Assembly: GCA_007131295.1 (NCBI GenBank)
Contig: SLQW01000053.1
Span: 37,702 to 101,701 of the forward strand
Length of the DNA: 64,000 bases
Reading direction: 5' to 3'
DNA from: Pseudomonadales bacterium
GTDB taxonomy: Bacteria > Pseudomonadota > Gammaproteobacteria > Pseudomonadales > Azotimanducaceae
This document shows, in pieces, positions 54,993-63,517 of this stretch. The position numbers and the translations under genes are program-made. The notes beneath the pieces are model-generated. The model made no database searches and had not been told where the DNA came from. It was given only the letters and a program-made list of their open reading frames with translations. Position 1 is the stretch's first letter. Every line of letters begins with the position of its first letter.

Positions 54993-55772
54993 ATGAACAG
55001 ACTCGATGGCAAGGTGGCCTGCATCACCGGCGGTACCCGCAGCATCGGCCGCGCCATGGCGGAGGCTTTTCTCGCGGAGGGGGCGCGGGTCGTGATCAAT
55101 GGCCGCGACGAAGCCAAGGGCCAGCGCTGCCTCGAGGAACTCGGCGCGGGTGAAAGGGCAGCGTTCTTTCCCGGGGATGCCGCCAGCCAGGAGGTCATCG
55201 AGGGCCTGATCGACTTCAGCATCGAACGCTTCGGCCAGCTCGACGTCTGCTGCCTCAACTCCGGTGGCGTCAGACATACAGCGCCGGTCGTCGACATGAC
55301 CGACGAGGAGTGGCAGCTGGAACTCGACTGGAACCTGAACCAGGTGTTCTGGGGCATGCGCCGTGCGCTGCGACACATGCTGCCTCGCGGAGCGGGTCGC
55401 ATCCTCGTGACCTCGTCGGTGGAAGGCAAGCTCGGCAAGCCCGGTCTGCCCGGCTACGTCGCCACCAAGCATGCGGTGAACGGTCTGGTGAAGTCGGTAG
55501 CGCGGGAGGTGGGTACCGCAGGCATCACCGTCAACGCCGTGCTTCCGGGCCTGATCGAAACGGACATCGTGCAGCAGACCGGGCCGGAAACAGCCAAGGC
55601 CATGGGTTTGAGCTACGAGGAGATGGTCGCCACTTTTGCCGGTGAAGCTGCAATCCAACGGCCTAACAAGGTGGAGGAGGTTGCCGCCGTGGCCGTGCTG
55701 CTGGCATCCGATGCTGCCCGCAACATCACCGGCTGCCTGTTTCCCGTCGATGGCGGGACAATGCCCTACTGA
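54993..55772 (+). CDS. Short-chain dehydrogenase/reductase, tandem duplicate
   Basis: A 259-aa SDR: 'TGGTRSIGRA', 'LNSGG' in place of NNAG, Ser in 'VTSSVEGKLG', 'YVATK', end 'PVDGGTMPY'. The Asn-Asn-Ala-Gly motif is changed, as in its duplicate, which may alter cofactor binding. It starts 8 bp after its sister gene. The stop TGA at 55770-55772 shares its last base with the ATG of the VOC gene. Confidence 0.92.
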   Translation: MNRLDGKVACITGGTRSIGRAMAEAFLAEGARVVINGRDEAKGQRCLEELGAGERAAFFPGDAASQEVIEGLIDFSIERFGQLDVCCLNSGGVRHTAPVVDMTDEEWQLELDWNLNQVFWGMRRALRHMLPRGAGRILVTSSVEGKLGKPGLPGYVATKHAVNGLVKSVAREVGTAGITVNAVLPGLIETDIVQQTGPETAKAMGLSYEEMVATFAGEAAIQRPNKVEEVAAVAVLLASDAARNITGCLFPVDGGTMPY

Positions 55773-56299
55773 TGATGGTGGCGGGCCTTGCACGACCGGT
55801 GCAGATCGCCTATGCGGTGACGGACCTCGAAGCTGCCGTCGCGGACTTCAGCCACCGCCTGGGTGCAGGCCCCTTCTTCGTGCTCGAGCACATCGAGCTG
55901 GCAGCAGTGCGTTACCGGGGGAAGCCGGGAGCGTTCGATCATTCCTCGGCCTACGGCCAGTGGGGCGAAGTGATGCTGGAACTCGTCCGTGACCACACGC
56001 CGGGACCGAGCGCGGTCAAGGACGTGCTTGGGCCGCGCGCCACCGGTCTGCACCATCTGGCTTTTCTTGTAGACAATCTCGAGGCGGCTTCGAAACAGCT
56101 CACGCAGCGAGGCTGGCCGGAAGCAATGTGGGCGCGGACGGCCACGGGGGTCGAGTTCGTCTTCGCGGATGCGACTGCGGATCTCGGCCACATGATCGAA
56201 CTCTACGAGCCGAGCGCGGACCTGCTCGGCTTCTATGCCATGGTCAGGGGCGCGGCTCGGGACTGGGACGGTCGCGAACCCTTGCGCCGCCTGCAATGA
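55772..56299 (+). CDS. VOC/glyoxalase-fold protein
   Basis: A 175-aa VOC protein: 'PVQIAYAVTDLEAAVADFSH', 'EVMLELVRDHT', 'GLHHLAFLVDNLEAASKQL' and 'GHMIELYEPS'. Possible ligands: Glu in 'MLELV', His in 'LHHLAF', Glu in 'MIELYE'. It is the third gene behind the tandem SDRs with a one-base overlap. Similar VOC-SDR pairs occur at 45-46 kb, so the pairing is probably functional. Reaction unknown. Confidence 0.87.
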   Translation: MMVAGLARPVQIAYAVTDLEAAVADFSHRLGAGPFFVLEHIELAAVRYRGKPGAFDHSSAYGQWGEVMLELVRDHTPGPSAVKDVLGPRATGLHHLAFLVDNLEAASKQLTQRGWPEAMWARTATGVEFVFADATADLGHMIELYEPSADLLGFYAMVRGAARDWDGREPLRRLQ

Positions 56300-56300
56300 A

Positions 56301-56325
56301 AACGGGCGCCGTGGAGGCGCCCGTT
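56301..56325. terminator. Bidirectional-type hairpin between VOC and CYP153 genes
   Basis: AACGGGCGCC-GTGGA-GGCGCCCGTT is a perfect 10-bp stem with 5-base loop. On the minus strand it is followed by TTTTCATT, so it terminates the CYP153-like transcript. On the plus strand an A-run precedes the stem and only TTCC follows. Confidence 0.8.
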
Positions 56326-56350
56326 CCGCTTGCTGCGGGGCAGCCTCGGT

Positions 56351-57598
56351 TCAGGTGTGGATTCGCACCGGTAGCGAGAGGTAGCCCTTCACGAACGCCG
56401 AAGGCGTACGAACCGGTTCGTCCATGACTTCGACGTGCTTGAAACGCTTCATGATCTCTTCCCAGACGATCCGCAGCTGCATTTCCGCCAGCCGGTTGCC
56501 CATGCAGCGGTGAATCCCGTAGCCGAAGGACACGTGCTTGCGCGCATCCTTGCGGTCGATGAGAAAGTCATTGGGGCGATCCCAGGCGCTCTCGTCGCGG
56601 TTCCCGGAGACGTACCACATCACGACCTTGTCGCCCGCGCGGATGGTCTTGCCACCGACTTCATGATCCTCCAGAGCGCGACGACGCATGTGCGCCAGAG
56701 GTGTCTGCCAGCGTATGATCTCGGCCACCATGTTCGGGATGATGCTGGGATCCTGCTTCAGCTTCTCGTACTGCTCCGGATTCTTGTTCAATGCGTAGAG
56801 GCCACCGGAGATCGAGTTCCGGGTGGTGTCGTTGCCTCCCACGATGAGCAGGATCAGGTTACCCAGATACTCCATGGGCGACATGTCACGCGTGGATTCA
56901 CCGTGGGCTAGCATGGACACGAGATCGTTGCCCGGCTCCTTGTTGACGCGTTCGTTCCACAAAGCGGTGAAGTGCTCGAGACATTCGAGCAGCTCAGCGC
57001 GGCGCTGCTCCTCGGTGTCGATCAAGCCGGCGCCGGGGCGTGCGGTTGCAACGTCCGACCAGCGTGTGAGTTTGCGGCGTTCTTCGAACGGGAAGTCGAA
57101 CAGCGTGGCGAGCATCTGGGTGGTGAGTTCGATGGAAACCCGATCCACCCAGTCGAAGGTTTCGCCACGCGGCAGTTCGTCGAGGATGCGGCCGGCGCGC
57201 TCACGGATGATGGGTTCGAGCTTGGCCAGGTTGCGCGGCGCGACCACGCCGACCACCGTATTGCGCTGCACGTCGTGCTTCGGTGGGTCCATGGCGATGA
57301 ACATGGGGAGCTGAAAGTCCTCGTCCTGGTCGGCGATGGTGATGCCGCCTTCAGAGGAAAACACCTTGTGGTGGGTGTCCACGTACATGATGTCTTCATA
57401 GCGGGTGATCGACCAATACGGGCCGAACTCGCTCTCGGCGGTGAAGTGGACGGGATCTTCTTTACGCAGCCGTGTGAAGGTGTCCCAATGATCATCATTC
57501 TGGAACAGGTGGGGCTGCGCGGGGTCCAGTGCCTCCAGGGGCAGTTCCCAGGCGGAGCGACCGCTGTCCGGTCTGCTGTCGACGCGCGCTTCGCTCAT
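56351..57598 (-). CDS. CYP153-like cytochrome P450
   Basis: A 415-aa P450. The sequence matches my recollection of the CYP153 alkane/terminal hydroxylase family: 'FIAMDPPKHDVQRNTV', 'ETFDWVDRVSIELTTQMLAT', 'NLILLIVGGNDTTRNSI', 'EIIRWQTPLAHMRR', heme loop 'FGYGIHRCMGNRLAEMQLRI' and the end 'FVKGYLSLPVRIHT'. CYP153 enzymes hydroxylate terminal methyls of alkanes or side chains, which here could be the alkyl side chain of a polycyclic substrate. It has its own promoter region (177 bp gap to the BVMO gene). It uses a ferredoxin and reductase; none is adjacent. Confidence 0.93.
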   Translation of the reverse strand: MSEARVDSRPDSGRSAWELPLEALDPAQPHLFQNDDHWDTFTRLRKEDPVHFTAESEFGPYWSITRYEDIMYVDTHHKVFSSEGGITIADQDEDFQLPMFIAMDPPKHDVQRNTVVGVVAPRNLAKLEPIIRERAGRILDELPRGETFDWVDRVSIELTTQMLATLFDFPFEERRKLTRWSDVATARPGAGLIDTEEQRRAELLECLEHFTALWNERVNKEPGNDLVSMLAHGESTRDMSPMEYLGNLILLIVGGNDTTRNSISGGLYALNKNPEQYEKLKQDPSIIPNMVAEIIRWQTPLAHMRRRALEDHEVGGKTIRAGDKVVMWYVSGNRDESAWDRPNDFLIDRKDARKHVSFGYGIHRCMGNRLAEMQLRIVWEEIMKRFKHVEVMDEPVRTPSAFVKGYLSLPVRIHT

Positions 57599-57775
57599 GA
57601 TGTCCTCCGGCGGAAAGTGAGTCGAGCCTCATAATGGCGATCTACCATCCCGCTTCCCGGAGCGCTTGTCAAACCCTTGGCCGCGTTAGACGGTATGCCC
57701 CGATGAGTTGCCTTGGCCAAGGTACATCTGTAACGCTTGTGGCCTAATGCGCGTGAATCAGGGAGAGGCAGTTCC

Positions 57776-59746
57776 ATGGTCAGACTGGCAGACAAGTTCG
57801 ATACCTGGCGGCCGATCGAGGCGGATGACGCCACCATCGAACGCGCTCTCGAGGATGCCAACATTCCGGCGCTCATGGCGGCGCTGGTGCACGTCACCGG
57901 TGATCCCTCGATCATCCGCTCGGAGATTCGTCCCAGCAGCGAGTTCTTCGGTGATGCCCACGGTGGCATCAGCGAGGCGGATCAGGCCAAGGTGCGCGCC
58001 CGCGCTCTGGAGGCACTGCGTGCCTATCGGGACCGCGGCTGTACCCTGCCGGCCGACCCGGACAATGCCGTGGTGCGGGAGATCATGGACTTTCTCGCCG
58101 GGCAGCCACTGCCCGCGGATTACGAAGACTTCCTCATGAGCGAACTGTCCATGGGCGGCGAAGATCCCTACTGGCCAGCGGAAGTGGAGCAGATCCCCGC
58201 GGACCGCAAGCGCGACTTCCACGTGATCGTGATCGGCGCCGGCATGTCGGGGCTCCTCGCCGGCTATCGCCTCAAGCAGGCCGGGATTCCGTTCACGATC
58301 CTCGAGAAGAACGCCGATGTCGGCGGGACCTGGTACGAGAACACCTATCCGGGCTGCCGGGTGGACAGTCCGAACCACACTTACTCTTACTCCTTCGCGC
58401 CCAACGACTGGCCGCAGCATTACTCGCCTCAGCCCGTGCTGCTGGACTACTTCCGACGCTGCGCCGAGGAAATGGAGATTCGTGATGCAATCCGCTTCGA
58501 GGTGGAAGCGGAACGGGCCGATTACGATGCCGCCAGTGCGACCTGGAACGTGACGCTGCGCACCCGCGGTGGCGGCACCGAGACTGTGAGCGGCAACGCG
58601 ATCATCTGTGCTGTCGGTCAGCTCAATCGGCCTCGCTGGCCGGACATTCCCGGGCAGGAACGTTTCCAGGGCCCTTCCTGGCATTCGGCCCGCTGGGAGC
58701 ACGAGCACGACCTCTCCGGCAAGCGCGTCGCGGTCATCGGCACCGGTGCCAGTGCATTCCAGTTCGTGCCCCGGATTGCCCCGGAGGCCGAGGAGGTGGT
58801 GATCTTTCAGAAATCGCCGCCGTGGGTTAGCCCCCGCGAGGAGTATTACCAGGACATTCCCGAAGGCAAGCACTGGCTGCTCAACCACGTGCCGTACTAT
58901 GCCAAGTGGTTCCGCTTTCTGATGTTCTGGCGGACTGCTGAGGGACTGCTGGAGCATGTCCGCAAAGATCCGGACTGGAATGACACCCAGCTGGCGGTGG
59001 GACGCAACAACGCCGAGCTGCGTGCCCTGCTCGAGACGTATATAAGGGAGGTGCTCGCGGATCGCCCCGACCTGATCGAAACGCAGATTCCCAAGTACCC
59101 GCCGGCAGGCAAGCGCATGCTCGTCGACGATGGCACCTGGCTCATGACCCTGAAAAGGGACGATGTCACCATCGTGACCGACGCAATCACCGAGATCACC
59201 GAGACAGGACTGAAGACGGCAGACGGCGTCGACCACGATGTCGACGTCATCATTTACGGAACGGGATTCCATGCCAACCGTATAGCCTGGCCCATCGAGT
59301 TCTACGGTAGCGATGGCCGTGAGCTGCAGCAGCAGTGGTCAGGCGACCCGAAAGCCTATCTCGGCGTCACCGTACCTGGCTTTCCCAACCTGTTCCTCAT
59401 GTACGGTCCGAATACCAACATCGTCGTGAACGGCAGCATCATCTTTTTTTCCGAATGCGAGATGCGCTACATCCTGGGATGTTTCGCACTGCTGTTGCAG
59501 CACGGCTATGCCGCAATGGATTGCCGTCAGGAAGTGCACGACGCTTACGTCGAGAGTATCGATGAGGGCAATGCGAACATGGCCTGGGGCGCGCCCGGTG
59601 TGAGCAGCTGGTACAAGAATGCCGAGGGTCGGGTGACCCAGAACTGGCCCTTCACTTTGAAGGAATTCTGGGAGCGCACGCGCCGACCCGATCCCGGTGA
59701 TTATCACCTGTTACCGCCTCCGGCACCGGCGCGGAAGCGGGCCTGA
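57776..59746 (+). CDS. Baeyer-Villiger monooxygenase (HAPMO-like, class B flavoprotein)
   Basis: A 656-aa flavin monooxygenase that inserts oxygen next to a ketone. FAD motif 'VIGAGMSGLLAGYRL' near residue 155, BVMO fingerprint 'FQGPSWHSARW' (FxGxxxHxxxW) and the second nucleotide motif 'VIGTGASAFQFVP' are present. The first ~140 residues are an extra domain ('TIERALEDANIPALMAALVH' and onward) like that of 4-hydroxyacetophenone monooxygenase. The ATG at 57776 follows GGGAGAGG. It is followed after 2 bp by a thiolase gene. A half-copy of the operator (TGAATCAG with a CGCG centre) is at 57750-57761. Confidence 0.94.
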   Translation: MVRLADKFDTWRPIEADDATIERALEDANIPALMAALVHVTGDPSIIRSEIRPSSEFFGDAHGGISEADQAKVRARALEALRAYRDRGCTLPADPDNAVVREIMDFLAGQPLPADYEDFLMSELSMGGEDPYWPAEVEQIPADRKRDFHVIVIGAGMSGLLAGYRLKQAGIPFTILEKNADVGGTWYENTYPGCRVDSPNHTYSYSFAPNDWPQHYSPQPVLLDYFRRCAEEMEIRDAIRFEVEAERADYDAASATWNVTLRTRGGGTETVSGNAIICAVGQLNRPRWPDIPGQERFQGPSWHSARWEHEHDLSGKRVAVIGTGASAFQFVPRIAPEAEEVVIFQKSPPWVSPREEYYQDIPEGKHWLLNHVPYYAKWFRFLMFWRTAEGLLEHVRKDPDWNDTQLAVGRNNAELRALLETYIREVLADRPDLIETQIPKYPPAGKRMLVDDGTWLMTLKRDDVTIVTDAITEITETGLKTADGVDHDVDVIIYGTGFHANRIAWPIEFYGSDGRELQQQWSGDPKAYLGVTVPGFPNLFLMYGPNTNIVVNGSIIFFSECEMRYILGCFALLLQHGYAAMDCRQEVHDAYVESIDEGNANMAWGAPGVSSWYKNAEGRVTQNWPFTLKEFWERTRRPDPGDYHLLPPPAPARKRA

Positions 59747-59748
59747 CC

Positions 59749-60945
59749 ATGCGTCGTGCTGCGATTGTCTCGCCCCTCCGTACGCCCGTGGGAAAGTTCC
59801 TCGGAGCCTTCCAGACGCTTCCTGCAGAGTCCCTCGCGGCACTGGCGATACGTGCCGTCGTCGAGCGTAGCGGTGTCGATCCTGCCCGAATCGACGACGT
59901 CGTTCTGGCCCAGAGCTATGCCAACAGCGAGGCGCCCTGCATCGGGCGCTGGGCCGCACTGGCAGCCGACCTTCCCATCGAGGTGCCGGGCTTTCAGGTC
60001 GACCGGCGCTGTGGTGGTGGCCTCCAGGCGATTACCACCGCAGCGATGATGGTTCAGACCGGGGCTGCCGATGTGGTGCTTGCGGGTGGCGTTGAGAGTA
60101 TGAGCAACATCGAGTACTACACCACCGCCATGCGTGGGGGCGCTCGGGCGGGGAATGTGCAGCTCTTCGACCGACTCGAGCGCGGCCGTGAACGGTCGCA
60201 GCCGGTGGAACGGTTTGGAGTCATCTCGGGCATGATCGAGACGGCCGAGAACCTGGCTCGTGAGTATCAGGTCAGCCGCGAGGCGTCGGATGCCTGGGCG
60301 GCTGAGAGCCATGTCCGGGCCGCCAGGGCATGGGAAGCGGGACATTTCGATGCGGAAGTGATCGCGGTGGAGATTCCGCAGCGGAAGGGTGAGGCGGTAC
60401 GCGTCGAACGCGACGAGGGTGTACGCCCGGACACGACGCCGGAATCGCTGGCCAAATTGCGTCCGCTCATGCCTGAGGGTGTGGTGACTGCCGGCAACGC
60501 GAGTCAGCAGAATGATGCTGCCGCGATGTGCCTGGTTGTGGCGGAGGATCAGCTCGCGGCGCTGAACCTCACGCCCATGGGTTACCTGGTCGGCTGGGCT
60601 GCGGCCGGCTGCCATCCGGCCACCATGGGCATCGGCCCGGTGCCAGCCGTCGCTCGCCTGTTCGAGCGTACCGGACTGGGTTGGGACGATCTCGACCTGG
60701 TGGAGCTCAACGAAGCGTTCGCGACCCAGGTTCTCGCGGTACTTGCCGGCTGGGGCTGGGACGACCGCTCCCGTCTCAACGTCAACGGTTCCGGGATTTC
60801 TCTGGGGCATCCCATCGGCGCCACGGGCGTGCGCATCATGACCACCTTGCTGCACGAGCTTCAGCGCCGTGGCGGCCGCTACGGGCTGGAGACCATGTGC
60901 GTTGGTGGCGGTCAGGGCATCGCGGCCATCTTCGAGCGTCCCTGA
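59749..60945 (+). CDS. Thiolase (acetyl-CoA acyltransferase)
   Basis: A 398-aa thiolase that cleaves 3-oxoacyl-CoA with CoA. Active Cys in 'VDRRCGGGLQAI' near residue 87, 'NEAFATQ', the His motif 'GHPIGATG' and the second Cys in 'MCVGGGQG' are all present, at the degradative-thiolase spacing. It begins 2 bp after the BVMO stop, so translation is likely coupled. Suggests ring-opened products go through beta-oxidation. folE follows after 117 bp with a probable own promoter. Confidence 0.94.
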   Translation: MRRAAIVSPLRTPVGKFLGAFQTLPAESLAALAIRAVVERSGVDPARIDDVVLAQSYANSEAPCIGRWAALAADLPIEVPGFQVDRRCGGGLQAITTAAMMVQTGAADVVLAGGVESMSNIEYYTTAMRGGARAGNVQLFDRLERGRERSQPVERFGVISGMIETAENLAREYQVSREASDAWAAESHVRAARAWEAGHFDAEVIAVEIPQRKGEAVRVERDEGVRPDTTPESLAKLRPLMPEGVVTAGNASQQNDAAAMCLVVAEDQLAALNLTPMGYLVGWAAAGCHPATMGIGPVPAVARLFERTGLGWDDLDLVELNEAFATQVLAVLAGWGWDDRSRLNVNGSGISLGHPIGATGVRIMTTLLHELQRRGGRYGLETMCVGGGQGIAAIFERP

Positions 60946-61018
60946 GGCGCTGCTTTCACAGTCACGGCTGCTGGTTTGCAGATGGATCATGGGTCTGCGC
61001 CTGACTGCCGAGCTCGCG

Positions 61019-61024
61019 TACAAT
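61019..61024 (+). promoter_or_regulatory. Putative -10 element of folE
   Basis: TACAAT, five of six bases to TATAAT, 39 bases before the folE ATG. The -35 region is poor, so this is tentative. Confidence 0.35.
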
Positions 61025-61062
61025 GCTTTCCCGACGGGCAGTGAAACTGGAGATTAGGCCAA

Positions 61063-61653
61063 ATGGCTGATGCCGCGAGGTCGAGTGACGACGAAGCAAG
61101 GACGCGGGCGCTAGAGGCGGTCCGGGAGCTGTTGCGCTGGGTCGGCGAGGACCCGAATCGGGAAGGGCTCAAGGAGACACCGCGGCGTGTGGTGGATGCC
61201 TATCTGGAGTACTTTCGCGGTTACAACGAAGTCCCAGCTGACTATCTCACGAAAACCTTCGAGGAGGTCGGCGGCTACGACGAGATCGTGCTGCTTAAGG
61301 ACATCCCGTTCCACTCCCATTGCGAACACCACATGGCGCCGATCATCGGCAAGGCTCACGTTGCGTATCTGCCGCGTACCCGGGTAGTCGGCATCAGCAA
61401 ACTCGCACGCGTGGTCCAGGCCTACGCCAAGCGCCTGCAGGTTCAGGAGAGGCTGACTGCTGAGGTTGCCGACTGCATCAACGACGCACTCGAACCACTC
61501 GGCGTCGGTGTGGTGATCGAAGCCACCCATGCCTGCATGACCTGCCGCGGGGTCGAGACCCCGGGCGTTGTCATGACCACGAGTCGCATGATGGGATGCT
61601 TTCGGGAAGACGAAAAATCCCGTCATGAATTGCTACGGCTGATGGGGTTCTAG
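61063..61653 (+). CDS. folE: GTP cyclohydrolase I
   Basis: First enzyme of tetrahydrofolate synthesis, GTP to dihydroneopterin triphosphate. The 196-aa protein has the typical '[18 protein letters not shown]', the zinc ligands in 'HCEHHM' and 'CMTCRG', '[20 protein letters not shown]' and the end '[10 protein letters not shown]'. It restarts the core-gene region to the right of the catabolic block. The start and length are normal. GGAG stands 11 bases before the ATG. Confidence 0.97.
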   Translation: MADAARSSDDEARTRALEAVRELLRWVGEDPNREGLKETPRRVVDAYLEYFRGYNEVPADYLTKTFEEVGGYDEIVLLKDIPFHSHCEHHMAPIIGKAHVAYLPRTRVVGISKLARVVQAYAKRLQVQERLTAEVADCINDALEPLGVGVVIEATHACMTCRGVETPGVVMTTSRMMGCFREDEKSRHELLRLMGF

Positions 61654-61733
61654 ACTGCCGTCGACGGATGCGCGATCGCGTTTCCGTCACTGGATACTGG
61701 AGCCTCCCTCCGCAATCGGCATATGGAGGGCAG

Positions 61734-62237
61734 ATGCGCAATCTTCCGGGGCAGCACCGTGCCAGAGGCAAAGCTGAGACGATCTTTCTCGTATTCTGCG
61801 GCGTGGTTGCCGTGGTGGCGCTTGCACTCATGGTGCGCCACGCCGATGACTTCGACCCCCTGGTCGAACTGGTGCGTGCAGAATGGTCCGCAGTCAACGA
61901 GGAGTTCGAGCGTACGCTCGAAGCGTTCCGTGAGGTTTTCGGTACGGCGGCCCCGGGTGAGGAGGATGAAGCTCCAGCGCTTGTCGTGGCGGCTCGCGAT
62001 GGCAACGGTCCGCTATTGATGCGTCTTCTCGCTGGCGGCGCCGACGTGAACGTCAGCGATGATGAGGGCCGTACTCCGCTTATGCACGCGGCGGAGCAGG
62101 GGCGTGTCGTCATCGCCCGTGTGTTGCTGGAAGCGGGCGCTGATCCCGAGCTACGCGACGACGAAGGCCGAACGGCTGCGGATCATGCGCGGCGTGCCGG
62201 CCACGACACCCTTTCCGAGCTGCTGGAGGCTCCTTGA
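61734..62237 (+). CDS. Membrane-anchored ankyrin-repeat protein
   Basis: A 167-aa protein. A basic N-terminus is followed by one hydrophobic helix ('TIFLVFCGVVAVVALALMV') near residues 16-34, then an acidic linker, then about three ankyrin repeats ('LVVAARDGNGPLLMRLLAGG', 'GRTPLMHAAEQGRVVIARVL', 'GRTAADHARRAGHDTLSELL'). The repeats likely face the periplasm or cytoplasm from the anchor. I start at ATG 61734 behind GGAGGG; an upstream ATG at 61668 has no ribosome site. It is convergent with galE, 4 bp apart. Binding partner unknown. Confidence 0.85.
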   Translation: MRNLPGQHRARGKAETIFLVFCGVVAVVALALMVRHADDFDPLVELVRAEWSAVNEEFERTLEAFREVFGTAAPGEEDEAPALVVAARDGNGPLLMRLLAGGADVNVSDDEGRTPLMHAAEQGRVVIARVLLEAGADPELRDDEGRTAADHARRAGHDTLSELLEAP

Positions 62238-62241
62238 CCCT

Positions 62242-63264
62242 CTAGGCTGTCGGTTCGTTGCCGTAGCCGTTCGGATTCTGCCGCTGCCAGTTCCAGGCGT
62301 CTCGGCACATGGCGTCGATGTCTCGTTGCGCGCGCCAGGCGAGCTCTTCCCCCGCCCGTCTGGTGTCGGCCCAGGCTGCAGCGGCATCACCTTCGCGCCG
62401 TCCCGCGACTTCGTAGGCGATCTTCCTGCCGCTCGCCTGCTCAAAGGCAGTGATCACTTCCAGTACGCTGTAGCCGCGACCGGTGCCAAGGTTGTGCACA
62501 CGGTAGCCGGTGTTTCGAGCCAGATAGTCGAGTGCGGCGACGTGGCCGAGAGCCAGATCCACCACGTGAATGTAGTCACGGACGCCAGTGCCGTCGGGCG
62601 TTTCGTAATCGTCGCCGAACACACTCAGCCGCTCCCGACGCCCGACGGCCACCTGCGTGATGTAGGGCATGAGGTTGTCGGGGATGCCGTTTGGATCCTC
62701 ACCGATCGTGCCAGAAGGATGAGCCCCCACAGGATTGAAGTAACGCAGGCTGGAAATCCGCCACTCGGGTTCGGCAACAGCCAGCGCCTCGAGGATGCGC
62801 TCGACGGCGAGTTTGGTCTCCCCGTAGGGGTTGATGGGTGCCGTTGGTAGAGTCTCGTCGAAAGGCGCGACTGCGGTGTTGCCGTAGACCGTCGCAGACG
62901 AGGAGAACACCAGCGTACGTACGCCGGTGCGACGCATTTCCTCGAGCAGGACCAGCGTTCCCGCGACGTTGGTGTCCCAGTAGCCGAGGGGATCGCTGAC
63001 CGACTCGCCGACCGCCTTGCGCCCGGCAAAGTGAATCACCGCATCGAAGCCGTCCTCGAGGACGCTGCCGAGTGCCCCTCGGTCGCGTATGTCCACCTGC
63101 CGGAAATCGGGGTCGCGACCGCCGAGGCGTGCGAGGCGCGGCAGAACGGCTGGATGCGCGTTGACGAGCGAGTCGACGATGCTGACTTCATGCCCGGCGG
63201 CAAGCAGCTCGACGACGGTGTGGCTTCCAATATAGCCGGCGCCGCCGGTGACCAGAATACGAAT
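62242..63264 (-). CDS. galE: UDP-glucose 4-epimerase (GalE-type)
   Basis: A 340-aa extended SDR that interconverts UDP-glucose and UDP-galactose for envelope polysaccharides. 'TGGAGYIGSHT', 'HFAGRKAVGES', 'SSSATVYGNT' and 'NPYGETKLAVER' (YxxxK) are complete, with 'YFNPVGAHPSG' later. The family start 'ILVTGGAGYIGSH' is preceded only by ATT (63264), ATC or CTG codons; the ATT has GGGAG 7 bases upstream. The other choice is a GTG at 63363 that adds 33 unrelated residues without a ribosome site. I therefore favour an ATT start. Confidence 0.93.
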   Translation of the reverse strand: MRILVTGGAGYIGSHTVVELLAAGHEVSIVDSLVNAHPAVLPRLARLGGRDPDFRQVDIRDRGALGSVLEDGFDAVIHFAGRKAVGESVSDPLGYWDTNVAGTLVLLEEMRRTGVRTLVFSSSATVYGNTAVAPFDETLPTAPINPYGETKLAVERILEALAVAEPEWRISSLRYFNPVGAHPSGTIGEDPNGIPDNLMPYITQVAVGRRERLSVFGDDYETPDGTGVRDYIHVVDLALGHVAALDYLARNTGYRVHNLGTGRGYSVLEVITAFEQASGRKIAYEVAGRREGDAAAAWADTRRAGEELAWRAQRDIDAMCRDAWNWQRQNPNGYGNEPTA

Positions 63265-63517
63265 GATCAGACTCCCGTCAGATTGTGGTTCAGGCGCAAA
63301 GACCCCTAGGCCGAAGTTCGGCACGTGACGACAGGCCGATTGCGCTCTGCGCGGCTCACGCACGCGAGGCGTTGCCGATCATCCCCGCGCCAGTTGGCCC
63401 CTGCGATTATAGAAGCAGGTCCGGTAGTTTCGCACTGCTGCAACCGGCAAGGCATACTCCGCTGCGGCCTTGGAATCGCAAACCACAGGCAACAACCGAT
63501 CAGCAGGGGGGAGCAAC

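Noticed and set aside
57742..57761. Possible operator copy upstream of the BVMO (GCCTAATG-CGCG-TGAATCAG)
   Set aside because: The left half lacks the invariant CA, so it does not meet the rule used for the other copies; it could still be a weak site.
57758..59272. 504-codon minus-strand frame opposite the BVMO
   Set aside because: The plus-strand BVMO has all its motifs; the minus-strand product resembles nothing.
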